This document shows, piece after piece, positions 1 to 4,727 of a stretch of DNA of 5,071 nt; position 1 is the first letter of the stretch; each line of letters starts with the position of its first letter. Origin of the DNA: an uncultured Lachnospiraceae bacterium (lineage in GTDB: Bacteria; Bacillota_A; Clostridia; Lachnospirales; Lachnospiraceae); the NCBI GenBank assembly GCA_902773195.1, contig CACYDL010000134.1, positions 1-5,071 of the forward strand. The letters run 5' to 3'. Under the pieces are notes generated by a model, which was not told the origin of the DNA, did no database searches, and was given only the letters and a program-made list of their open reading frames with translations. The position numbers and the translations under genes are program-made.

Positions 1-1056
1 ATCTCGGGTCTTCTCGTCACGGTGCTGGGGCTCATTCTGACGAGGCCTCTTCTGAGGCTTCTGTCCACGCCGGAGACGATCATCGACTGGTGCGACGGCT
101 ACCTGAAGATTCTGTTTCTTGGCTGCATGGGGAGCGCCCTCTACAACAACATGAGCGGCGTCCTCCGGGGGCTCGGGGACTCCGTCTCCGCGCTGATCTA
201 CCTGATCGTCGCCTGCCTTCTCAACATCGTTCTCGACATTTTCTTCGTCGCGAAGCTGGGCATGGGCGTCAACGGCGTCGCCCTCGCCACCATCATCGCC
301 CAGGGCCTCTCCGCGGTTCTGTGCGTCAGGAGGCTGATGCAGATGGACGACATGTTCGACTTCCGGAAGAAATATTTCTTCTGGAAGAAACGCTACGGCT
401 GGGGCATCATCCGGCTGGGCATCCCGTCCGGCATCACCCAGGCGATCTTCTCGATGTCGGCGATCCTGGTCCAGTCCCTCACCAACTCCTTCGGGGAGCA
501 GTTCATCGCGGCGAACGTCATCGTCATGAGGGTCGACGGCTTCGCCATGCTGCCGAACTTCTCCTTCGGCACCGCGATGACGACCTTTGCCGGGCAGAAC
601 ATCGGCGCGGGCGACATCCGGCGGGCGGAGGACGGCTCGAAGCAGGGCCTTCTGCTGTCGGTGGGCGTGTCTGCGGCGGTCACCGGCCTCATCCTGATCT
701 TCGGGAAGTACCTGATGGGCATCTTCACGAATACGGACGAGCTCGTCGATCTCAGCATGACCATGATGCGGATCCTGGCGGTTGGCTACATCGCCATGGC
801 GGTGATCCAGGCCCTCGGCGGCGTGATGCGCGGCGCCGGGGACACGCTGACGCCCATGTGGCTGTCGATCATCCAGCAGGTCTTCCGCGTCGTTCTGGCC
901 TACGCCCTGGTGGCGCTGACGAAGAGCGGAGCGTATCCCGGCGGCCGCTGCGAGATGATCTTCGTGTCGCTTCTGGTCTCCTGGCTCGCGGGCTGCCTGA
1001 TGATCTTCATCGCCTACCGGCGGGGGAAGTGGAAAGAGAGCTCCGTGACCGGCTGA
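1..1056 (+). CDS. MATE-family multidrug/cation antiporter, 5'-truncated by window edge
   Basis: The reading frame is open from base 1 and ends at TGA 1054-1056, giving 351 residues. MATE proteins are usually about 450 residues, so roughly the first 100 are outside the window. The GTG at 22 lies inside the frame, has no ribosome site and encodes an internal Val. The protein is a chain of hydrophobic membrane segments. The two-lobe MATE pseudo-repeat is visible: SGVLRGLGDS at about residues 52-61, followed by a segment with LNIVLDIFF, is echoed by GGVMRGAGDT at about 273-282. The C-lobe opening LGIPSGITQAIF and the loop TTFAGQNIGAGD are typical of the family. The C-terminus is basic (YRRGKWK), as expected for a cytosolic tail. 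MATE proteins export organic cations or drugs in exchange for Na+ or H+. The substrate cannot be told. The 186-base gap and the promoter downstream suggest it is not co-transcribed with the next operon. Confidence 0.93.
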   Translation: MSGLLVTVLGLILTRPLLRLLSTPETIIDWCDGYLKILFLGCMGSALYNNMSGVLRGLGDSVSALIYLIVACLLNIVLDIFFVAKLGMGVNGVALATIIAQGLSAVLCVRRLMQMDDMFDFRKKYFFWKKRYGWGIIRLGIPSGITQAIFSMSAILVQSLTNSFGEQFIAANVIVMRVDGFAMLPNFSFGTAMTTFAGQNIGAGDIRRAEDGSKQGLLLSVGVSAAVTGLILIFGKYLMGIFTNTDELVDLSMTMMRILAVGYIAMAVIQALGGVMRGAGDTLTPMWLSIIQQVFRVVLAYALVALTKSGAYPGGRCEMIFVSLLVSWLAGCLMIFIAYRRGKWKESSVTG

Positions 1057-1096
1057 TTCATTTTTGGGCGAATATTGAATCGCCGGTTCCGCTTCC

Positions 1097-1122
1097 GTGT
1101 CATTCATCTTAAATAATGACGC
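1097..1122. repeat. Inverted repeat in the intergenic region upstream of the thiolase operon
   Basis: GTGTCATT (1097-1104) and AATGACGC (1115-1122) are complementary over 8 positions with one G-U pair, around a 10-base AT-rich centre. No T-run follows, so it does not look like an intrinsic terminator for the MATE gene. It sits about 50 bases upstream of the proposed -10 of the next operon and could be an operator dyad or an mRNA 3'-end hairpin. The pairing is seen; the role is unknown. Confidence 0.4.
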
Positions 1123-1134
1123 AGAGTATCCGGG

Positions 1135-1162
1135 GAAATCAAAGAAAAATCGGGAAAAATCG
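1135..1162 (+). repeat. Helically phased A-tract direct repeats upstream of the operon promoter
   Basis: GAAAAATCG occurs exactly at 1144-1152 and 1154-1162, one helical turn apart. A degenerate third copy, GAAATC, lies at 1135-1140. The A-tracts therefore recur about every 10 bases immediately upstream of the proposed extended -10 element. This arrangement could bend DNA, act as an UP-like element or form a direct-repeat operator. The repeats are seen directly; any function is inferred. Confidence 0.45.
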
Positions 1163-1171
1163 AAGCAATGC

Positions 1172-1180
1172 TGTTATGAT
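1172..1180 (+). promoter_or_regulatory. Probable extended -10 promoter of the thiolase/DUF35/ACP/kinase operon
   Basis: TGTTATGAT fits an extended -10 (TGn followed by TATGAT at 1175-1180). At 17-base spacing the -35 position reads GGGAAA, a poor match to TTGACA. That fits an extended -10 promoter helped by upstream A-tracts or an activator. An overlapping alternative -10, TATTAT, lies at 1183-1188. Transcription would start near 1187 and leave a leader of about 55 bases. It is the only convincing promoter-like site in the gap before the operon. Confidence 0.5.
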
Positions 1181-1196
1181 AGTATTATCTAAAAAC

Positions 1197-1216
1197 CTCA
1201 CGGAAAACGGCGTGAG
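1197..1216 (+). other. Small 5'-leader hairpin of the operon mRNA
   Basis: CTCACG (1197-1202) pairs perfectly with CGTGAG (1211-1216) around an 8-base loop. It would lie near the start of the operon transcript and end about 11 bases before the ribosome site at 1228-1233. It may simply stabilise the 5' end. A riboswitch is not indicated, as the leader is too short. Confidence 0.3.
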
Positions 1217-1242
1217 AGTCTGATCAGAAAGGACGAACAAGT

Positions 1243-2547
1243 ATGGCTGTCATGAACCAGACGAAAGTGAACCCGTACATGAGAGGCGTGTCGATCATCG
1301 GCGTCGGCTGCACCCCCTTCATGTACACGGTTGACCACGATGAGACCAACGGACTGACAGAAGGCGAGCTTTTCGGCTACGCCGCCCTCAAGGCGATGGA
1401 GGATGCGGGAGTGAGCCCGAAGGACGTGGATTTCTATTTCCACGGCGAGGCGAGCCCCCTCAACGGATCGAACTATCTGACTCCGAACATCCAGATCGCG
1501 AACTGGTTCGGAATGAAGGGAAAGGCTTCGATCCATCACTCCGAGGCCTGCTGCACAGGCTATTACGCGATTGAAGAGGCGGTCAACGCGGTTGCCTCCG
1601 GAAAATACAACTGCGTGCTCTCCGGCTGCGTGGAATTCGGCGACAGCCTCGCGGTGCCCAACCATCCCTACAAGCGCGACAAGATGACGATGGACAAGTT
1701 CCTTCAGACCACCGCGTGGCTCTATGACAGGAATTACACCAGAAGCCTCATGGCCGGCCAGGAGCTCATCTACGACGACGCGGCGGAGTGGTACAAGAGA
1801 ACCCGCGGCCTCACGGATCAGGAGATGGACGACACCCTCAACTGGATGTGCATCAATAACAGGCGCAACGCCTCCGTGAATCCGCTGGCCATCGAGAGAA
1901 CGACCTACGAGGAGCTGGCGAAGCAGTTCGGATTTGAGACCGTCATGGATTACATGCGCTCCCCGTACAACCCGAAGATGGGCGATTTCCTCCGCGCGGG
2001 CGGACTGGAGATCAAGTGCGACGGCGCCGCCGCGGTCATCGTCTGCGCCACGGATATGGTCGACCGTTTCATGGGCAACAAGAGCCACAAGGCCATCGAA
2101 GTCCTCGGCTGCGGCTGCGCCGCCTGCGAGGCGACGACGCCCCACTTCGAGGTCACGGCGACCGAGGAAGCGGTCCGCCAGGTCTACGAGGTGACCGGCG
2201 TGAAGCCGGAGGAGATCGACGTCTTCTACGCCAACGACTTCATCATCACGTCCCACCTCATCGCCGCCGAGATCGCGGGCTATCTGCCCTACGGCGAAGG
2301 CTGGAAGTACATCTGCGAGGGACGCACGGCCTACGACGGCGACAAGCCGATCAACACCAACGGCGGAAGGACTTCGTTCGGACACGCCCACGCGGCCTCC
2401 GGTCTCGCGGACCTCTACGAGGCGGTTCACCAGATGCGCGGAGAAGCGGGCGAAGGACAGGTCAGGAAGCTTCCGAAGACCGCCATGCTGCGCGGTTACG
2501 GCGGAGCCCAGAACATCTGCACGTACATCATCAGGACTGCGGACTGA
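1243..2547 (+). CDS. Thiolase-fold acyltransferase (SCP-x/PhlC-like), DUF35-partnered
   Basis: The protein has 434 residues. The ATG at 1243 is chosen because AAAGGA at 1228-1233 lies 9 bases upstream; the Met at codon 4 would be too far away. Thiolase-superfamily signatures appear in order: VSIIGVGCTPF near the N-terminus, the nucleophile motif SEACCTG with Cys103 aligning to the C-x-S/T-G cysteine, and the C-terminal block INTNGGRTSFGHAHAASG (370-387) with the catalytic-type His381, followed by MRGEAGEGQV. These fit the SCP-x/non-decarboxylating subfamily that pairs with DUF35 proteins, such as archaeal acetoacetyl-CoA thiolase and PhlC. Oddities: the C-terminal CxG motif is replaced by RGYGGAQ, and the position of the HDCF motif reads ANDF (330-333), so the usual second catalytic cysteine is missing. 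An extra CGCAAC cluster (290-295) is present. The DUF35 gene starts 14 bases downstream. The family is clear. The reaction (condensation, thiolysis or acyl transfer) and the substrate are not. Confidence 0.88.
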   Translation: MAVMNQTKVNPYMRGVSIIGVGCTPFMYTVDHDETNGLTEGELFGYAALKAMEDAGVSPKDVDFYFHGEASPLNGSNYLTPNIQIANWFGMKGKASIHHSEACCTGYYAIEEAVNAVASGKYNCVLSGCVEFGDSLAVPNHPYKRDKMTMDKFLQTTAWLYDRNYTRSLMAGQELIYDDAAEWYKRTRGLTDQEMDDTLNWMCINNRRNASVNPLAIERTTYEELAKQFGFETVMDYMRSPYNPKMGDFLRAGGLEIKCDGAAAVIVCATDMVDRFMGNKSHKAIEVLGCGCAACEATTPHFEVTATEEAVRQVYEVTGVKPEEIDVFYANDFIITSHLIAAEIAGYLPYGEGWKYICEGRTAYDGDKPINTNGGRTSFGHAHAASGLADLYEAVHQMRGEAGEGQVRKLPKTAMLRGYGGAQNICTYIIRTAD

Positions 2548-2549
2548 AG

Positions 2550-2556
2550 AAGGAGG
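2550..2556 (+). promoter_or_regulatory. Ribosome binding site setting the DUF35 gene start
   Basis: AAGGAGG, a near-perfect anti-16S match, ends 5 bases before the ATG at 2562. It fixes this start, since the same frame remains open far upstream inside the thiolase gene. Confidence 0.9.
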
Positions 2557-2561
2557 ACAAT

Positions 2562-2978
2562 ATGGCGATCAAACTGGAAAAAGTAGTCGAAAAGTTCTAT
2601 GAGAGCCTGGAAGAGGGAAAGATCCTCGGAAGAAAGTGCCCGAAGTGCGGCGCCGTCGAATTCCCTCCCGTCTACGCGTGCAACACCTGCGGCAGCCTTG
2701 AGACCGAGTGGTTCGAGATCAGCGGCAAGGGAAAGATGCACTCCATCGTCATGCCCGCGGCGCTCTCCACGAAGCCTGAGTACAAGGCCCTCGGCAAGTT
2801 CGCCTACGGCGAGATCGAGCTCGAGGAAGGCTCCCGCTTCAACGCGGTGGTCCGCGGCATCAACAAGAAGAAGAGGAAGGAAATCCTCGAAGGCAAGGGA
2901 CTTCCCGTCGACGTAAAGGCGGCGATCTATCAGAGAGACGGCTACAAGACGGTCGTTTTCGATCTGGTCGAGGAATAA
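2562..2978 (+). CDS. DUF35 zinc-ribbon/OB-fold acyl-CoA-binding partner protein
   Basis: The product has 138 residues, typical of DUF35 proteins. A basic N-terminal helix (about 1-22) leads into a rubredoxin-like zinc ribbon with four cysteines, C26-P-K-C29 and C40-N-T-C43. An OB-fold-like beta region follows from about residue 48 (WFEISGKGKMHSIV) to the end. Known relatives scaffold thiolase-fold enzymes: the archaeal DUF35 protein joins acetoacetyl-CoA thiolase to HMG-CoA synthase, and PhlB does the same for PhlA/PhlC. Its placement 14 bases after the thiolase gene strongly suggests a stable complex with it, with the OB fold probably handling the acyl-CoA or acyl-ACP substrate. The frame is open far upstream, but the start is set by the AAGGAGG site. 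A run of lysines and arginines at 102-106 (KKKRK) could contact a phosphopantetheine, CoA or the acidic ACP; that is inference. Confidence 0.92.
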   Translation: MAIKLEKVVEKFYESLEEGKILGRKCPKCGAVEFPPVYACNTCGSLETEWFEISGKGKMHSIVMPAALSTKPEYKALGKFAYGEIELEEGSRFNAVVRGINKKKRKEILEGKGLPVDVKAAIYQRDGYKTVVFDLVEE

Positions 2979-2996
2979 ACCACACAGCAAGAGAAA

Positions 2997-3002
2997 AAGG
3001 AG
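2997..3002 (+). promoter_or_regulatory. Ribosome binding site of the ACP gene
   Basis: AAGGAG lies 6 bases before the ATG at 3009, inside a 30-base gap after the DUF35 stop. No promoter or terminator is visible in that gap, which supports a single operon transcript. Confidence 0.85.
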
Positions 3003-3008
3003 ATTATC

Positions 3009-3248
3009 ATGGACAGAAAAGAACTTGAAGCGAAGATCTGCGAACTCGTTGCCATTTCCTACAAGAAGGATCCGTCCGAAGTGACGGTGGAGACCAGCTT
3101 TAAGGAAGACCTTCAGGGCGCGTCCATCCAGATGGTGGCCCTTGTCTCCGAGATCGAAAATGAACTTGAAGCCGCGGTGACGCTTCAGGAAGCCTCCGCG
3201 TGCGAGACCGTCGCCGATCTGGTCGACCTGGTGGAAGAGGAGCTTTGA
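3009..3248 (+). CDS. Stand-alone acyl carrier protein with a variant attachment motif (ASI for DSL)
   Basis: The 79-residue acidic protein is the usual size for a discrete ACP. The region SFKEDLQGASIQMVALV (30-46) aligns without gaps to the E. coli AcpP segment SFVEDLGADSLDTVELV. Ser39 therefore falls exactly at the phosphopantetheine attachment serine. The preceding Asp of the DSL motif is Ala38 and the following Leu is Ile40. The acidic helix after Ser39 (SEIENELEAAV) and the C-terminal helix (VADLVDLVEEEL) fit the four-helix ACP fold. It probably carries the acyl or ketoacyl group handled by the adjacent thiolase/DUF35 pair and is separate from housekeeping fatty-acid AcpP; this is inferred from context. 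The kinase ATG follows only 3 bases after the stop. It could instead be an unmodified ACP-like subunit if the Asp loss blocks the holo-ACP synthase. Confidence 0.9.
   Translation: MDRKELEAKICELVAISYKKDPSEVTVETSFKEDLQGASIQMVALVSEIENELEAAVTLQEASACETVADLVDLVEEEL
3236..3242 (+). promoter_or_regulatory. Ribosome binding site of the kinase gene, inside the end of the ACP gene
   Basis: AGAGGAG is embedded in the last codons of the ACP gene, 9 bases before the kinase ATG at 3252. With only TCT between the ACP stop and that ATG, translational coupling of ACP and kinase is likely. Confidence 0.75.
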
Positions 3249-3251
3249 TCT

Positions 3252-4364
3252 ATGGGATACAAAGTATTTGCGATTAATCCGGGCTCTACCTCGACGAAAA
3301 TCGCGATGTTCGACGGGGACGAGTGCCTGTTCTCGAAAAACGTCGCCCATGACGCCAAGGAGCTGGCGACGTTTCCGGACATGCCCTCCCAGCTGCCGTA
3401 CCGCCGCGACATGATCCTGGAGATCCTCAAGGAGAACGGCCTCACCCTCGAGGGTGTGGACGTCTTCGTGGGACGGGGCGGCGGCCTCATCTCCATGGAG
3501 GGCGGCACCTACGAGATCACGGACCTGATTCTCGATCACGCCCGCACCTGCGCCAACGGCGTGGTGCATCCGGCGACCCTCGGCCCGCAGCTCGCCAATG
3601 AATTCGCGAAGCAGTACGGCGCCAAGGCGTTCGTCGTCAACCCGCCCGATACGGACGAGCTGCAGGATCTTGCCAGAATGACGGGAATCAAGGGCGTCTA
3701 CCGCACGGTCCATCTCCACGCCCTGAACCTCAAGGAGACGGCGATCCGCCACAGCCACGAGGTGATGGGAAAGAGATACAGGGAGTGCAACTACGTCGTC
3801 TGCCACATCGGCGGCGGCCTCTCGATCTCCGCGCACCGCGAGGGCAAGATGATCGACGGATACGACATCGTGGGCGGCGAAGGCGCCATGGCCCCGACGA
3901 GATGCGGCTCGGTATCGGTGTACGACCTGCTCGACTACATCGAGTCCTCGGGCGCGGACCTGAAGAGCGTGAGAAGCCTCTGCTCCAGGACCGGCGGATT
4001 TGTGAGCCACCTCGGCATCTCCGACGCCATCGAGGTCACCAAGAGGGCCGCGGAGGGCGATCAGTACGCCGCGATGGTCTGGAACACGATGATCTACCAG
4101 ATCGAGAAGGGCATCGGCGCGATGGCGGCGGCTCTTCACGGCAAGGTGGACGGAATCCTTCTGGGCGGCGGCATGGTCCACAGCGAGGATCTGGTAAACC
4201 AGATCAGGGAGAGCTGCGGCTGGATCGCCCCGGTCTACGCGTATCCGGGCGAATTCGAGATGGAAGCCATGGCGGCCGGCGCGATCCGCGTGCTGGACGG
4301 CGAAGAACAGCTCAAGGTCTACACGGGCCGGAAGGTGTTCGAGAAATTCGATTTTGAGAAATGA
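3252..4364 (+). CDS. buk: Butyrate-kinase-family acyl kinase (divergent)
   Basis: The protein has 370 residues; butyrate kinases are usually about 355-360. Family landmarks: phosphate-binding NPGSTSTK (9-16), VGRGGG with Arg75, DELQDLARMTG, HALN with His156, the glycine loop HIGGGLSISAH (185-195), GEGAMAPTRCG with Arg217, GGFVSHLG, the nucleotide-site GGG (305-307), and IAPVYAYPGE (325-334). Family members interconvert acyl phosphate + ADP with carboxylate + ATP, in the cytosol. Oddities: the family motif VDPVVVDEL reads VNPPDTDEL, so the position aligned to acetate kinase's catalytic Asp is Asn130. Several flanking blocks are also diverged, including MAPTRCG for FSPERSG. There is no phosphotransbutyrylase (ptb) gene beside it, unlike ptb-buk operons. 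Its place after thiolase, DUF35 and ACP suggests a dedicated acyl group rather than bulk butyrate. It is the last gene before a strong terminator. The family call is firm; substrate and direction are unknown. Confidence 0.88.
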   Translation: MGYKVFAINPGSTSTKIAMFDGDECLFSKNVAHDAKELATFPDMPSQLPYRRDMILEILKENGLTLEGVDVFVGRGGGLISMEGGTYEITDLILDHARTCANGVVHPATLGPQLANEFAKQYGAKAFVVNPPDTDELQDLARMTGIKGVYRTVHLHALNLKETAIRHSHEVMGKRYRECNYVVCHIGGGLSISAHREGKMIDGYDIVGGEGAMAPTRCGSVSVYDLLDYIESSGADLKSVRSLCSRTGGFVSHLGISDAIEVTKRAAEGDQYAAMVWNTMIYQIEKGIGAMAAALHGKVDGILLGGGMVHSEDLVNQIRESCGWIAPVYAYPGEFEMEAMAAGAIRVLDGEEQLKVYTGRKVFEKFDFEK

Positions 4365-4384
4365 TGTTCCCATGACTGCGTGAG

Positions 4385-4427
4385 GGGGCGGCTGCGGCGC
4401 CGGATACGGTGCCCGGCCGCCCCTTTT
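4385..4427 (+). terminator. Rho-independent terminator of the four-gene operon
   Basis: GGGGCGGC (4385-4392) pairs perfectly with GCCGCCCC (4416-4423). Inside it, GGCGCC (4396-4401) pairs with GGTGCC (4408-4413) around a 6-base loop. Two further pairs and one bulged C join them into a stem of about 16 pairs. TTTTCT follows directly. It begins 21 bases after the kinase stop. There is no A-run on the left side, so it should act mainly on + strand transcripts. Confidence 0.9.
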
Positions 4428-4503
4428 CTGCGGTGCGCCCCTTTTCTGCGCCGCCGCTGCTTTTTCTGCGCCGCTGCTGCGCATTGTTTGTACTTTCTCT
4501 GCG
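4418..4503 (+). repeat. Degenerate tandem repeats of the terminator tail (TTTTCTGCG units)
   Basis: CGCCCCTTTTCTGCG occurs exactly at 4418-4432 and 4436-4450 (period 18). TTTTCTGCGCCGCCGCTGC at 4442-4460 recurs with one mismatch at 4462-4480 (period 20). A weaker copy, TTTCTCTGCG, lies at 4494-4503. The first unit is the terminator's 3' arm and T-run, so the array looks like slipped duplications of that tail. The rest of the gap to 4600 is GC-rich, with a 10-base palindrome GGCGGCCGCC at 4516-4525 and no convincing gene. Confidence 0.65.
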
Positions 4504-4601
4504 CCGTCGCCGCGGGGCGGCCGCCGTCTTCGCCCCCGGCCGGTCCCGCTTCTCGCTGCACGCGCTATTTTGCCGCCGCGCGCAATTTCTGAAAAAACCG
4601 C

Positions 4602-4630
4602 TTGACAGGGCGGGGAACTGACTCTATAAT
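4602..4630 (+). promoter_or_regulatory. Consensus sigma-A promoter of metY
   Basis: TTGACA (4602-4607) and TATAAT (4625-4630) match the housekeeping consensus perfectly with an ideal 17-base spacer. Transcription would begin near 4637, giving a leader of about 90 bases. A promoter this strong implies control by a repressor, which fits the overlapping palindrome. Confidence 0.92.
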
Positions 4631-4654
4631 ACCGACTAAACAGGTAGGAATTAT
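4626..4654. promoter_or_regulatory. Probable Rrf2/CymR-type operator overlapping the metY -10
   Basis: A 29-base imperfect palindrome is centred on 4640. The left arm ATAATACCGACT (4626-4637) and right arm GGTAGGAATTAT (4643-4654) match at 9 of 12 positions, including the outer five. The ATACC/GGAAT cores with AT-rich ends resemble sites of Rrf2-family sulfur regulators such as CymR (recalled, not searched). The site covers most of the -10 hexamer and the likely start point, so binding should block RNA polymerase. Repression of metY when cysteine is plentiful is the natural reading. The palindrome is seen; the regulator is inferred. Confidence 0.6.
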
Positions 4655-4700
4655 AAGAAATAGTACCTGACCTATGACGCCGTCACCGGAGGGAGCGGTG
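4641..4700 (+). other. metY leader hairpins, no riboswitch recognised
   Basis: Two possible hairpins lie in the leader. CAGGTA (4641-4646) pairs with TACCTG (4664-4669) around 17 bases. CACCG (4684-4688) pairs with CGGTG (4696-4700) around 7 bases. There is no terminator stem with a U-run and no recognisable SAM or T-box core, so control here is more likely at the operator. The first pair may instead be part of a second regulator half-site, since TACCTGACCTA at 4664-4674 loosely echoes TACCGACTA at 4630-4638. Confidence 0.3.
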
Positions 4701-4714
4701 GATCCATACGGAAA

Positions 4715-4721
4715 AAGGAGG
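4715..4721 (+). promoter_or_regulatory. Ribosome binding site of metY
   Basis: AAGGAGG sits 6 bases before the ATG at 4728, a near-consensus site that fixes the start of the truncated metY frame. Confidence 0.9.
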
Positions 4722-4727
4722 ATTATC

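Noticed and set aside
22..24. GTG as the start of the MATE gene
   Set aside because: The frame is open to base 1, there is no ribosome site upstream, and the protein would lack its first membrane segments. The gene is simply cut by the window edge.
1067..1084. GGCGA...TCGCC hairpin as a MATE terminator
   Set aside because: The stem is only 5 pairs with an 8-base loop, and no T-run follows; the T-run lies before it instead.
1198..2430. 410-codon open frame on the minus strand, opposite the thiolase gene
   Set aside because: It is a shadow of the thiolase gene, with no family motifs and composition typical of antisense GC-rich frames.
1243..4364. Standard butyrate fermentation operon
   Set aside because: No ptb, crotonase, hydroxybutyryl-CoA dehydrogenase or butyryl-CoA dehydrogenase is present. 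The thiolase is SCP-x-like rather than a biosynthetic ThlA type, and an ACP and DUF35 protein are included.
2496..4484. 662-codon open frame on the minus strand, opposite DUF35, ACP and kinase genes
   Set aside because: It lies antisense to three well-recognised genes. Its translation is rich in Arg, His, Val, Leu and Ala with no recognisable domain. Such frames arise in GC-rich genes with biased third positions.
4380..4621. Small open frames of about 70 codons in the gap after the kinase, and an opposing frame on the minus strand
   Set aside because: They translate the terminator and its repeats into Arg/Cys/Ala/Pro-rich sequence and lack ribosome sites.
4637..4727. SAM riboswitch or T-box in the metY leader
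   Set aside because: The leader is only about 90 bases, lacks a terminator or anti-terminator pair, and shows no recognisable conserved core.
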